NCBI RefSeq assembly: GCF_000316035.1
Contig: NZ_ANHX01000055.1
Span: 62,001-126,000 of the forward strand
DNA length: 64,000 nucleotides
From: Paenibacillus sp. PAMC 26794
GTDB lineage: Bacteria; Bacillota; Bacilli; Paenibacillales; Paenibacillaceae
Direction: 5' to 3'
This document shows positions 1-8,239 of the stretch, in pieces. The notes under the pieces are model-generated. The model saw only the letters and a program-made list of their open reading frames with translations, ran no database searches and was not told the DNA's origin. Every line of letters begins with the position of its first letter. Positions within the stretch are counted from its first letter, which is position 1. Made by a program: the position numbers and the translations under genes.

Positions 1-358
1 CTTGCTCTGGTAAATCCACCACCAGACGATACGTGGCGAATCCCGTATTATCCAGCTTATGCCCACTGATTTCATAATTCCCCCAAGATTCTGGAACATT
101 AACGTAACTTACCGGACCCGTTCGTTCACTGGCAAAATCCTTGGGCTCCAGCAATTGTTTCCAATAGAATGCCCACTCGCCATCTAACCGACTTCCTTCT
201 CCAGAGGACAGAGCTTCATTGGTAATCGTTAAACGCCCATCCTGAACTTCAGCATTCATCTGATTAGAAGGTAATTCGAACAAGATCAGTACCGTGAAAA
301 TCAGAAAAAATAACATAACAGGGATGATGTAATACAGGAAAGAAGTACGTTTATTCAT
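1..358 (-). CDS. 7TMR-DISM-type membrane sensor, N-terminal part only
   Basis: Only the first 119 codons lie in the window; the gene runs off the left edge. The product opens with a hydrophobic signal-anchor (about residues 9-27, YYIIPVMLFFLIFTVLILF), then an extracytoplasmic segment with LDGEWAFYWKQLL and TGFATYRLVV. These blocks match the N-terminus of the hybrid kinase at 36285-39416 (LDGEWEFYWERLL, HGFATYRLVL), which is followed there by a seven-helix region and kinase modules. I infer a paralogous sensor kinase whose kinase part is outside the window. It lies just beyond the terminator of the peptide operon on the same strand, so it could be a sensor for it, but nothing seen proves that. 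Confidence 0.7.
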   Translation of the reverse strand, partial: MNKRTSFLYYIIPVMLFFLIFTVLILFELPSNQMNAEVQDGRLTITNEALSSGEGSRLDGEWAFYWKQLLEPKDFASERTGPVSYVNVPESWGNYEISGHKLDNTGFATYRLVVDLPEQ

Positions 359-395
359 GAGATTCCCACCAATGTGTCCCCTCTTTTAACTGAAT

Positions 396-418
396 AAAAA
401 ACCGAACCATCGGGTTCA
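396..418 (-). terminator. Rho-independent terminator of the peptide operon
   Basis: On the minus strand a GAACC-loop-GGTTC hairpin is followed directly by GGTTTTTTATT. It lies about 30 bases past the stop of the last operon gene (447) and before the next start codon (358), so it marks the 3' end of the long operon. Confidence 0.7.
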
Positions 419-446
419 TGCATGTATCATAGCACAACCCTATTGT

Positions 447-1406
447 TCAGATGCCATAGTTTTCAAGCCAGCGCTGAATGTTCTTTTCCTGCATGTGAAG
501 ATACGTGTTAATCCACTGGTGGAGATGCATGCGGCGCGGATCAACGGCGATGGCAATATCGTCATCCTGATCCTCCAGCTGCACATATTGAAGGTCAAGG
601 GAGTAGGCAGGATTCTGATTCAAATAACGTGAGATTTCAAAAGCATCATAGACAGCAGCGATCACTTCGCCTTGCCGCACATGATCAAATAATTCGGAAG
701 TATTCTTGTAGGCAGTCTGTTCTTGCGTAGGAAAAAGCTCGTGTGTAAAGCCTACGTAAGACGTGCCTTGCACAATGCCGATCTGTGTTCCACGTTGCTG
801 AAGCAGCGTTAGCACATCCGGATATTCGCCTTTTTGTCCGAGTTCCGCAAGTTGAAGACGGTTAATGAGCAGTGCTTGTTTGAAATGCAGATAGGCATCC
901 GAGAACAGCACTCGCTTCGCCCGCTCCAGAGTGATACTCAATTTGGAAATACCGACGTCTACCTCCCCGGAAGACACTTGATCAATCACCTCATCAAAAG
1001 AAGTGGCTGTTCGGATATATTCCGGTTTCACCCCGAGTTTAAGAGCGATGTCGTTGGCAAGCTCAACATCGCTCCCGCGCAGTAACCCTTCTTCATCGGT
1101 GTAAAAGAACGGATAGCTGTCCTCCACCTTCAATCCAATCCGCAGCTTGCCGCTGCTCAAAATATCCCGAATATCCTCCGGATATCCTTCCAATTCTTCC
1201 GCAGTATAAACTCTTGGCTCCCTTCCCTTAGCTGCCTTAGCTGCTGTGATGTCCGTTTCTGCTGCCCGAGACTGAGCCGTTTCAGTCTGCGGACTTGCTA
1301 TGGTTGATACAGCGTCTCGGGATACGCTTGTACAGGATGAGAGGATAAGTCCTATGGTTAACATGAACAACAGCAAGATGCACAGCCGGCCGTAACTTCT
1401 GATCAT
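447..1406 (-). CDS. Family 3 (polar amino-acid type) solute-binding lipoprotein
   Basis: About 319 residues. The start is the ATG at 1406, preceded by GGAGAAGGGGG; longer upstream starts would run into the preceding peptide gene. It begins MIRSYGRLCILLLFMLTIGL and has a lipobox ending SSC, so it should be a lipid-anchored extracellular protein. The mature part shows the SBP_bac_3 pattern: LRIGLKVEDSYPFFY, GSDVELANDIALKLG, SGEVDVGISKLSITLERAK and IGIVQGTSY. No permease or ATPase lies beside it. As last gene of the peptide operon, two bases after the CxxC peptide gene, it may capture a signal, a precursor or the exported peptide rather than serve import. That role is inference. Confidence 0.85.
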   Translation of the reverse strand: MIRSYGRLCILLLFMLTIGLILSSCTSVSRDAVSTIASPQTETAQSRAAETDITAAKAAKGREPRVYTAEELEGYPEDIRDILSSGKLRIGLKVEDSYPFFYTDEEGLLRGSDVELANDIALKLGVKPEYIRTATSFDEVIDQVSSGEVDVGISKLSITLERAKRVLFSDAYLHFKQALLINRLQLAELGQKGEYPDVLTLLQQRGTQIGIVQGTSYVGFTHELFPTQEQTAYKNTSELFDHVRQGEVIAAVYDAFEISRYLNQNPAYSLDLQYVQLEDQDDDIAIAVDPRRMHLHQWINTYLHMQEKNIQRWLENYGI

Positions 1407-1408
1407 GG

Positions 1409-1624
1409 TTAGCCCCCTTCTCCTGCAAGTGGAAGCTGCGTTTTGCGAAAACAAGCTGCACATACGCTCATCTCGTACACCGCAATTCGAATGTGGCAGA
1501 CTTTGCAACGCGCAATTGAAACAGTTGCCAGCCCACCGACAACCTCTTCCAGTTCTTCTTCCAGCAGTTCATCGGACTGGCGGTTCTCCTGCTCCGCATC
1601 GTTTCCATTCTGTTGATATCCCAT
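1409..1624 (-). CDS. Small double-glycine leader peptide with two CxxC motifs
   Basis: 71 residues, with a Shine-Dalgarno AGAGG about eight bases before ATG 1624. Residues 1-31 are acidic and end ELLEEELEEVVGG. That has the spacing of a C39-type leader: Leu -12, Glu -8, Leu -7, Val -4, Gly-Gly. The remaining 40 residues start LATVSIARCKVCHIRIAVYE and carry Cys40, Cys43, Cys55 and Cys58 (CxxC-x11-CxxC), ending in a second Gly-Gly. The same operon encodes a C39 peptidase exporter, so this is a candidate second exported peptide. Alternatively it is a zinc-binding helper protein whose GG is fortuitous. The four cysteines could form two disulfides, a zinc site or thioethers; no lanthionine or radical-SAM enzyme lies nearby. 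I do not recognise a named family. Confidence 0.65.
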   Translation of the reverse strand: MGYQQNGNDAEQENRQSDELLEEELEEVVGGLATVSIARCKVCHIRIAVYEMSVCAACFRKTQLPLAGEGG

Positions 1625-1672
1625 CTTCTGCCTCTTTCGAAGATTACTGAAGCCGTATTGTCTCAGATCATA

Positions 1673-2404
1673 TCAGAGAACAGACGGAATACCGTAACCC
1701 CACGTTATATTTTGACCACTCATGCCCTGACCATAATCAAGCAACAGGCCTAGACCTTGTACAAGCTCTTCCAATTCAGGCACAGAAGGTTTTAAGGTGA
1801 ACATATCATAGATCTTCCTGCGACTTCGTCCGGCATTTATGTGGTTCTCCATACGGTAGTAACCAAACGTTAACGTATTGACCGAGACTCGAAAAGGCGT
1901 CATCTCTTTGGCGAAGCTTTTGACATATGCCTGGGCACCCTGGTTATACACCGGAGAAGAAGGAAATCCACTATAGTGCATCATATCTGCCAGTATGGGT
2001 ACGATCATCTGTCCACTCTGTTTACGCGCCATAAAATTACCTGCTGCACGGGTATATAGAAAGAGTTCACTTAACTGACGATGGCTGGTTAGAGCAAAAG
2101 CCGCCGGATCACTTTGGAGCTCAGACAGTTCATCCACCCAGCTACTGCCATGAATATAGAAGTCGAGCCCCTGCATATGCTCGGCAGATGCTGACAGTAC
2201 GGATTCAATTCCCTTCATTCCCAGGTCCGGCGCAACGATAATCCGGCAGTTCTTCTGGTCGTGCACAGACAGATCGGAATGAAACTGCTCTGCTTGTTCT
2301 GATGTAGCGAAGCTTGCTGTAATCTGCAAGCCACGATGTAACAAATATACAACCATCATCTGCATAGCTGTACTCTCTGCATGATGCACATACGCCGTTT
2401 TCAT
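1673..2404 (-). CDS. Degenerate SDR-like protein, probably not an active reductase
   Basis: 243 residues from ATG 2404, preceded by GGGAGGGAAGCTA. The overall pattern follows short-chain dehydrogenases, with IVPILADMMHYSG, then SPVYNQGAQAYVKSFAKEM and VNTLTFGYYR. The key residues are lost: the N-terminus has no TGxxxGxG cofactor loop, and the YxxxK motif reads Tyr-Asn-Gln-Gly-Ala, so the catalytic lysine is missing. It directly follows the active ketoreductase gene. I infer a pseudo-enzyme partner, for example a structural subunit of the ketoreductase, or a cyclase/dehydratase-like role in acyl-chain processing. The fold assignment is fairly safe; the function is unknown. Confidence 0.7.
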   Translation of the reverse strand: MKTAYVHHAESTAMQMMVVYLLHRGLQITASFATSEQAEQFHSDLSVHDQKNCRIIVAPDLGMKGIESVLSASAEHMQGLDFYIHGSSWVDELSELQSDPAAFALTSHRQLSELFLYTRAAGNFMARKQSGQMIVPILADMMHYSGFPSSPVYNQGAQAYVKSFAKEMTPFRVSVNTLTFGYYRMENHINAGRSRRKIYDMFTLKPSVPELEELVQGLGLLLDYGQGMSGQNITWGYGIPSVL

Positions 2405-2441
2405 TAGCTTCCCTCCCTCTGATTCCAATTCAAGTTTGCCC

Positions 2442-3185
2442 TTAACGCAAAAAGCCGCCATCCAGTTTTAATGTCTGTCCGGTATGATAACGTGCCGCAG
2501 ATCCTGCGAGGTATATTACCGCCTCAGCTACCTCTTCCGCATATCCTTGCCTTCCGATCAGGGTGTGGCGCAGAAAATCATTCAGTTTCTCTTCCGGCAC
2601 CTCCCCCGTCATCTCGGTATCAATCATACCTGGTGCGATGGCACTGACCTGAATGTTGTTTGATGCATACAGGCGGGCATATAACTTCGTCAGCCCTATC
2701 AAAGCCCCTTTGGAAGCTGCATAATTGCTTTGACCTTCCCGCCCATATATACCGCTCACCGACACCAGGTTGATAATGCTTCCACTGTCCTGAAGAACCA
2801 TGTAGCTGACCGCTTCCTGTGAGCAATAACAGGCACCAACATAATTGGTGTCCAGCACCTCATTCCACTGTTGCTCTTCCATCCGCAGTGCCATCTGGTC
2901 GCTCGCTCTTCCGGCATTATTGATCAGGACATCCACACGGCCAAATGTATTAAATACCTCTTTCATCACATCCGCTACAAAAGCATGGTCCGCAACAGAG
3001 CCCTTGAACAACCGCATCCGTCCGCCTGCTGCACTCACCGCTTCTGTTAGCCGGTCCGCCGCGGCGTCATCCTTGACATAGATGCCTGCCACAATGGCTC
3101 CCTCTGCAATGAATCTCAGCGCTATGGCCCGCCCTATGCCCCGTGATACCCCTGTAACCACAACGACGTGATCACGAAAGGTCAT
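2442..3185 (-). CDS. FabG-type 3-ketoacyl-ACP reductase (SDR)
   Basis: 247 residues, the usual length for FabG. It has the cofactor loop TGVSRGIGRA (11-20), NNAG (89-92) and a full catalytic set: Asn114, Ser142, Tyr155 and Lys159 (NYAASKGAL). It would reduce the beta-keto group of an ACP-bound chain with NADPH in the cytoplasm. Its ATG overlaps the ACP stop codon as ATGA, so the two are translationally coupled, which supports the ACP as carrier of its substrate. The position after the fused ketosynthase shows that it belongs to the dedicated acyl-chain module rather than to housekeeping fatty-acid synthesis. Confidence 0.9.
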   Translation of the reverse strand: MTFRDHVVVVTGVSRGIGRAIALRFIAEGAIVAGIYVKDDAAADRLTEAVSAAGGRMRLFKGSVADHAFVADVMKEVFNTFGRVDVLINNAGRASDQMALRMEEQQWNEVLDTNYVGACYCSQEAVSYMVLQDSGSIINLVSVSGIYGREGQSNYAASKGALIGLTKLYARLYASNNIQVSAIAPGMIDTEMTGEVPEEKLNDFLRHTLIGRQGYAEEVAEAVIYLAGSAARYHTGQTLKLDGGFLR

Positions 3186-3487
3186 TGGCCTCGCGTCCCT
3201 TTGGTCTTTCTGGCCATAATCAGTTCCGCAATGGACTGCACATTTCTCAGATGAATCTGTAGCTCTGTTGCGGGAAGGTCCTCCACCATCACGCCGTACA
3301 CTTCTTCCATACCAACCATAACCTCGAACGCCTCCACAGAATCGAGTCCCAGTTCTTCACCGAATAAAATCATGTCATCCGTAATTTCCTCTGCGGTGAT
3401 GTCCTCCAGTTTGAGCCGATCAATTAACAACGTTTGTTTGATTGTCTGTTTGATCTCATCCATCTCTACCTCGTAATTCACTGTCAT
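3182..3487 (-). CDS. Acyl carrier protein of the peptide operon
   Basis: 101 residues from ATG 3487, with AGGAGG nine bases upstream. It shows the acidic four-helix carrier pattern, with the phosphopantetheine attachment serine in EELGLDSVEAFEV (Ser50, LDS motif). The N-terminal extension before the first helix is slightly longer than in housekeeping AcpP, and the context is a KS/KR module, so this is a dedicated carrier. It needs a 4'-phosphopantetheinyl transferase from elsewhere; none is in the window. It follows the fused ketosynthase gene by 39 bases and overlaps the ketoreductase gene by four. Confidence 0.92.
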   Translation of the reverse strand: MTVNYEVEMDEIKQTIKQTLLIDRLKLEDITAEEITDDMILFGEELGLDSVEAFEVMVGMEEVYGVMVEDLPATELQIHLRNVQSIAELIMARKTKGTRGQ

Positions 3488-3526
3488 ATGTGTAAGCCTC
3501 CTATAATTTTTTTCAATTAACACGGT

Positions 3527-5986
3527 TCACTCAGCGACGCTACTGACGATTGCCGCAGAATAACTGCCATTAACGGTAGAACTGATGGTCAAAATATGGC
3601 GGTATGCAGAAGAGCACTCAGGCAGGCCCAGATGGGCGTAGGTACCTTTGGCAAGTTCGTGCATGGCTCCCGGGCTTACAAGCTCTGCAGCCGCCGCGAG
3701 ATGTAACATCGAACTGTACGATTCTCCATAGCCAGCCCATGCATTAAGGTTAATGATCGGCACGGATGGTACGGCCACAGCTTCCCCGATCGAGGATACA
3801 GCGACCTGCTCCATCTCCAGTTCACCAGGACGTCCTACTGAGTTGAGCAAAATCAGATCCATTTGCCCCATGCTGGTTTCAGCTTCATGGAGTGCATCGG
3901 TAACTGCCCGGATCAACGCCTCGCTCTGTCTCGAAGCGTCCTGTGCTGCGCCAGAAGCAACACCGAGTCCACTCAATTCCGCATAGATCCCGGATCGCGT
4001 CTGATCAGCTTCTTCCAGGTCACTGAGAACCATACAGACACTGCCTTCCGTCATCTCGTAACGGCTGTCCTGCAATCCTTTGGCCCGGTCGATATCCTCC
4101 GCAAGCTGGGATCGTTCATCTCCAGCACCAATCAGACAAGACGTCAGGGCTCCCTCTCGGATCTTGCCCGTTGCATACAATGCGGCAGTCAATCCCTCAT
4201 TGCCTCCTGTGCTGAAGGAGCTATTGAATCCCTTAAATTGCAATTTCTCAGCCGTCTGACCAGCAATGGAATTAATGACCGTATGCGGGAAATAGATCGT
4301 ACTTGCATACTCCGGGCCTTTGACAAATACAGATTCCAGAAAGTTCGAAATACTGCTCGTGCTTCCTCGTGCCGTACCGTAGATAAAACCCGTATGTTCC
4401 CGCTGAGACTCGCCCAGCGCTGCATCCTCCATCGCTGCAAGAACTGCACCAATCGTATTCTGTGTGAGCTGGTTCATTCTGCGCTCATATTTGCTCTTAT
4501 CGTAATCTTTTAAGGAGAAGAAGGCTGTTTCCGTTACCTGTTCGGTGTCCTTACCGAAAGCCCCGAGTACATTCCCCTTACGGATATCCCCTTTGCTGAC
4601 GGCACCCACTCCAGTAATGACAACACGTCGTCTGGGGACTGCCTCGCCCGGATGCTCTGCAAGTGAATTCTCACGTTCAGCATTCTGCACGCTCGAATAC
4701 CACTCTTCTTCGATTCCATTTGTACGCAGCACAAGCGAAACATTGTGTCCTCCGAACCCCGAATTGTTGCAGATCATATATGCCGGACGCATCGGACGCA
4801 TCGAATGTTTAATGATATCCACTTCCTCGCAGCCTTCACGGGGCTCCTCAAAATGAAGCGTAGCGGGAACGTATCCTTGCCTGATAGCGTAGAGCGAGGT
4901 AACCAGCTCCAATGCAGCCGAAGTACCTAATGTATGACCAAAATAGGCTTTGCTTGAGCTGATAGGAATCGACAGATTAGGCCCGAAACTACCCTGCAGA
5001 CCACTAATTTCAGCACGATCATTCGCCTGTGTTCCAGTCCCGTGTGCGTTTACGTATTCAATATCCGTTTTGGATAATCCGGCAAGGCTGATCGCCATCT
5101 CCACTGCACGTTGTATGCCTGCACCTTCCGGGTGAGAAGCCGTCATATGATGGGCATCGTTGCTCAATCCATAGGCACATAATTCAGCATAGATCGTAGC
5201 ACCACGTTCAAGTGCGGCGTCCAGTCTCTCCAATACAACAAAGGCTGCACCTTCTCCCAGATTCAATCCGTATTGGGTGCTGAAGGGTGAAGAGGGACGG
5301 GAATTAAGTGCACGGAGTACATTAAATCCGGCATATACACTATGCGACAATGGGTCAGATCCACCAGCGAGCATTACATCGGCATACCCCCAGCGAATGA
5401 GATCACTTGCATAGCCTATGGCATTGCCACTCGCAGCACATGCCGTATTTAACGTTGTGACCGGACCTGCCACACCCAGAACTCGCGCTGCATCATCGCC
5501 CTGCTGATAAAATGGATACCGGGACGTATGATCGACGTCCAACTCAGACAGGTTCCACTGTTCTTCCAAAGATAGAACTCCACCGTTACACGTACCCAGC
5601 GTAAGTCCGATCCGCGCAGGAAGAACGGATGGCTTTCCGCCTGTTCCTTTTGTCCTGTCGTGATGCGTCATGTTATCCGCATGTGCTATTGAAAGGCCAC
5701 TATCGATTAACGCTTTCCTCGCAGCAGCGATGGCATACCGTGCACATAAGTCCATGGATAGCTCCGCTGTGCCTGCAAGTACTCCTTCACGGATGGAATC
5801 CTCCAACTGACCTGCAAGTGAACTCTGTAACTTATCCGTGTCGAAGCGGGTTACTTCCCGAATTCCGGTCTCAGCAGCCAACATACGCTCATATACCATC
5901 TGCGGATGATCGCCGAGTGCGCATAATACGCCCATTCCTGTAATCACGATACGATCCTTCGTGTTGGTGTTCTCTCTGTCTCTCAT
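3527..5986 (-). CDS. Fused ketosynthase KS-alpha / inactive KS-beta (type II PKS/FAS-like)
   Basis: 819 residues from ATG 5986, behind AGGAGGACGAAT. Residues about 10-425 form a complete ketosynthase with Cys183 (NTACAASG), His315 (NAHGTGT) and His351 (FGHTLG). Residues about 453-819 repeat the fold (RRRVVITGVGAVS...), but the matching positions read Phe591, Val717 and Tyr753, so all three catalytic residues are lost. This is the division of labour of KS-alpha with chain-length factor in type II polyketide synthases, here joined on one chain. It should extend an acyl chain on the neighbouring ACP. Chain length and whether beta-positions are fully reduced cannot be read from sequence; no enoyl reductase or thioesterase is in the operon. 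Confidence 0.9.
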   Translation of the reverse strand: MRDRENTNTKDRIVITGMGVLCALGDHPQMVYERMLAAETGIREVTRFDTDKLQSSLAGQLEDSIREGVLAGTAELSMDLCARYAIAAARKALIDSGLSIAHADNMTHHDRTKGTGGKPSVLPARIGLTLGTCNGGVLSLEEQWNLSELDVDHTSRYPFYQQGDDAARVLGVAGPVTTLNTACAASGNAIGYASDLIRWGYADVMLAGGSDPLSHSVYAGFNVLRALNSRPSSPFSTQYGLNLGEGAAFVVLERLDAALERGATIYAELCAYGLSNDAHHMTASHPEGAGIQRAVEMAISLAGLSKTDIEYVNAHGTGTQANDRAEISGLQGSFGPNLSIPISSSKAYFGHTLGTSAALELVTSLYAIRQGYVPATLHFEEPREGCEEVDIIKHSMRPMRPAYMICNNSGFGGHNVSLVLRTNGIEEEWYSSVQNAERENSLAEHPGEAVPRRRVVITGVGAVSKGDIRKGNVLGAFGKDTEQVTETAFFSLKDYDKSKYERRMNQLTQNTIGAVLAAMEDAALGESQREHTGFIYGTARGSTSSISNFLESVFVKGPEYASTIYFPHTVINSIAGQTAEKLQFKGFNSSFSTGGNEGLTAALYATGKIREGALTSCLIGAGDERSQLAEDIDRAKGLQDSRYEMTEGSVCMVLSDLEEADQTRSGIYAELSGLGVASGAAQDASRQSEALIRAVTDALHEAETSMGQMDLILLNSVGRPGELEMEQVAVSSIGEAVAVPSVPIINLNAWAGYGESYSSMLHLAAAAELVSPGAMHELAKGTYAHLGLPECSSAYRHILTISSTVNGSYSAAIVSSVAE

Positions 5987-6002
5987 ATTCGTCCTCCTCT
6001 CC

Positions 6003-6893
6003 TTATTGCAATCGGCTGTAACAGCTTCGTTTCTCACTCTTCTTCCATGAATACGGTGCAAGCCACTGCCGGGCAAGCTTCATCATGACCGGTGTACTCT
6101 GGTTAACCGTGAACATCGCTTGAGGGATACCTGCCTCCGTTTGAACGCGGATGGATCTGCCCAGCATCTGAAAAGCCAGACCGAACTGTTGATACTCCGG
6201 CGCAATATATAGTGCATCATACAAAATCGTGTCTTCGTCCAGTCGATACGTCATCGACCATCCCTGAATTCCTTGGGTGGATTGAATACCGAAGCTGTTG
6301 CTCGGTTCCAGGGAAGCAAAGGTTTTGAACGGAGACAGAAATGAAGGGAAATCAAGCTCTCCTGCTTCAATGGATTGTCTAAGTTGCCCCTCCTCCCGAT
6401 CTGCCCAGAGAAATAACTCCAGCCCCTGGGGTATAGCGCGTTCCCTTAGCCAAGCCGCCTGAGCAATCCCGCTTCCAAGATGAATATGGAAAACGACAGA
6501 TTCACATTGCGGCTGTGTCCAACCTTCCTTATGCAATAATGCTTCGATCGTATCGGTTGAAGACTTGTCGGAGTAATAGCTCAGGGAAATCGTAGCCAGT
6601 TGTTTCTCCACACACAAGCTTCGTGCATCCCGGAGCAACGATGTAGCGATTTTTTGCCTGCGCCATGGCTTCGATACGAAGATACACTGTAAGACTGCAT
6701 GCCCGTATCCACCCCGCTGCTCAAGCACAAGCAGGCCCACGGGGACACCTTGCGATTCTGCTCCGATTAACATGAACCGTTCAGATTCCATTGGGTCATT
6801 CAAGCTCAGCTCCACCTGTTTGTATAACCACTGAAACATGAACGATTTATACTTCATCCTGTCCTGGAGCGTTAACCGTTTGATAGTGATCAT
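6003..6893 (-). CDS. Tandem-GNAT acyltransferase, candidate peptide N-acyltransferase
   Basis: 296 residues from ATG 6893 (AAAGGA just upstream). The start lies inside the symporter gene, giving a 47-base overlap. Two GNAT folds are visible: the first has motif A in VLQCIFVSKPWRRQKIATSL (about residues 88-107), the second in LYIAPEYQQFGLAFQMLG (about 226-243). GNAT enzymes transfer acyl groups from CoA or ACP thioesters to amines. Multi-domain GNATs attach fatty or polyketide chains to ribosomal peptides in the goadvionin and selidamide pathways. Here it sits 16 bases before the ketosynthase gene and in the operon of an NHLP peptide, so ACP-to-peptide acyl transfer is the best guess. Self-protection by acetylation is an alternative. 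Confidence 0.82.
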   Translation of the reverse strand: MITIKRLTLQDRMKYKSFMFQWLYKQVELSLNDPMESERFMLIGAESQGVPVGLLVLEQRGGYGHAVLQCIFVSKPWRRQKIATSLLRDARSLCVEKQLATISLSYYSDKSSTDTIEALLHKEGWTQPQCESVVFHIHLGSGIAQAAWLRERAIPQGLELFLWADREEGQLRQSIEAGELDFPSFLSPFKTFASLEPSNSFGIQSTQGIQGWSMTYRLDEDTILYDALYIAPEYQQFGLAFQMLGRSIRVQTEAGIPQAMFTVNQSTPVMMKLARQWLAPYSWKKSEKRSCYSRLQ

Positions 6894-8148
6894 AATGTTC
6901 CTTTCTGGCTGACAATAGTGAAGTGGTTAGACATTGTATGGATACATTCGCAGCCGTAATGATAGGATCAATAACTGGATTCATAGCCAAAAGCAGAATG
7001 ATGGTGACCTCGGAAGGCAGAGCGAGCATCTCCGCAATAACCGCGATCATGCCAATAGAGACAACACCCGGGGAGCCTGCACCAGCAATGGATATCACCA
7101 CAGCCCCTGCAAGCACCACGATCCACTGCGACAACGTAAAGTCAAAATCATACAATTGCACGGTAAAGGTGATGCCAAGCGTATACACAAGCACCATACT
7201 GTAACGGCACATGATCATGCCCAGGGGTACGACCAATTGAACGATACGCGGATCTTGCTGAAGCTTCATACTCAGTGCCTCCATACAGGTCGGAACGGTG
7301 GCGATACTATTCCGTGTACCGAATGCCAGAATTAACGCATCCTTCAATGCAGACAGGATGACCCGGACAGGCTTCCGCAATGTTACAGCCATGATCACAA
7401 TAGATAGCACAATCAGAATCACGCTGGAAATGTAAAACATCATGATCAACTTCATCATGGCGGGTAAAATATCCAAATTTAGTGTCGCGAACTGCCCTGC
7501 CATCATACAGAAGAGTGCAAAAGGCAATGCGTACATGGACCAGGAGATCACCTTTTGAAACGCTCCAAACAATACATCAGCAATCTTCAGCACATCATCT
7601 CCCTGCGGTGTCCGCATCATGCCGACTGCCACCCCAACGATCACGGAAAAAAACAAGATTTGCAGCGTATTATTTTCCGTCAGCGCTGTGAATATATTGG
7701 ATGGAATCATGTTAAGCAAAAACGTAAATACCCCCTGTGGATTCTCATCGGACAAGGAACGAGTATCGGCGCTCAGATCGTAGACAATCGCCCCAAGTAC
7801 ATGCTTGGATTCTTCTGCCAACCCTGCGCCTGGACGGCCGATTCCACCAAGACCGAGACCTAGCAGACCGCAGAATATCAACGCCAAGGTATATACCATG
7901 CCCATACGAACGATCATCTTCATCGCTCCGCTCTGGATAAACAGACTGCCAATACTGGAGATAATGGCGGTCATCATAATGGGAATGACACACATCTTCA
8001 GAAAGGACAAGTACAGATCTCCAAACCGTGATATCGCATGAGCTAATTCCGGTACATATATACCTGCCGCAATTCCGGATACCATACCGAGTACAATCAT
8101 CCAGAACGATTTGATCCACTTCAATGAGAAAGCTGTCTTCCTTGACAC
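6847..8148 (-). CDS. SLC1-type dicarboxylate/amino acid:cation symporter
   Basis: 433 residues from GTG 8148, behind AGAGGTGCCTGC. Eight or more hydrophobic segments are seen, with the re-entrant loops of the DAACS family: FGTRNSIATVPTCMEAL (serine-rich HP1 type) and GAGSPGVVSIGMIAVIAEM (HP2). Known members import C4-dicarboxylates, glutamate or aspartate with Na+ or H+. It follows the precursor peptide gene after a hairpin and overlaps the acyltransferase gene. A symporter is not a usual part of NHLM loci. It may feed a building block, remove or sense a ligand, or serve in immunity; none of these can be chosen from sequence. Confidence 0.9.
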   Translation of the reverse strand: MSRKTAFSLKWIKSFWMIVLGMVSGIAAGIYVPELAHAISRFGDLYLSFLKMCVIPIMMTAIISSIGSLFIQSGAMKMIVRMGMVYTLALIFCGLLGLGLGGIGRPGAGLAEESKHVLGAIVYDLSADTRSLSDENPQGVFTFLLNMIPSNIFTALTENNTLQILFFSVIVGVAVGMMRTPQGDDVLKIADVLFGAFQKVISWSMYALPFALFCMMAGQFATLNLDILPAMMKLIMMFYISSVILIVLSIVIMAVTLRKPVRVILSALKDALILAFGTRNSIATVPTCMEALSMKLQQDPRIVQLVVPLGMIMCRYSMVLVYTLGITFTVQLYDFDFTLSQWIVVLAGAVVISIAGAGSPGVVSIGMIAVIAEMLALPSEVTIILLLAMNPVIDPIITAANVSIQCLTTSLLSARKEHYDHYQTVNAPGQDEV

Positions 8149-8239
8149 GCAGGCACCTCTTGTTCGTCATTGTAGCCATGGTGACTGCTGCACTGAATTC
8201 CTGATCAGACAGCGGACTTCCGGGCTCGTGTTAAGCAAT

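Noticed and set aside
1405..1650. Plus-strand 81-codon frame opposite the CxxC peptide gene
   Set aside because: No ribosome site; the minus-strand frame has a Shine-Dalgarno sequence, operon position and a C39-leader motif.
3863..4513. 216-codon open frame on the plus strand opposite the ketosynthase gene
   Set aside because: No ribosome site, no recognisable protein pattern, and fully opposite a clear KS gene.
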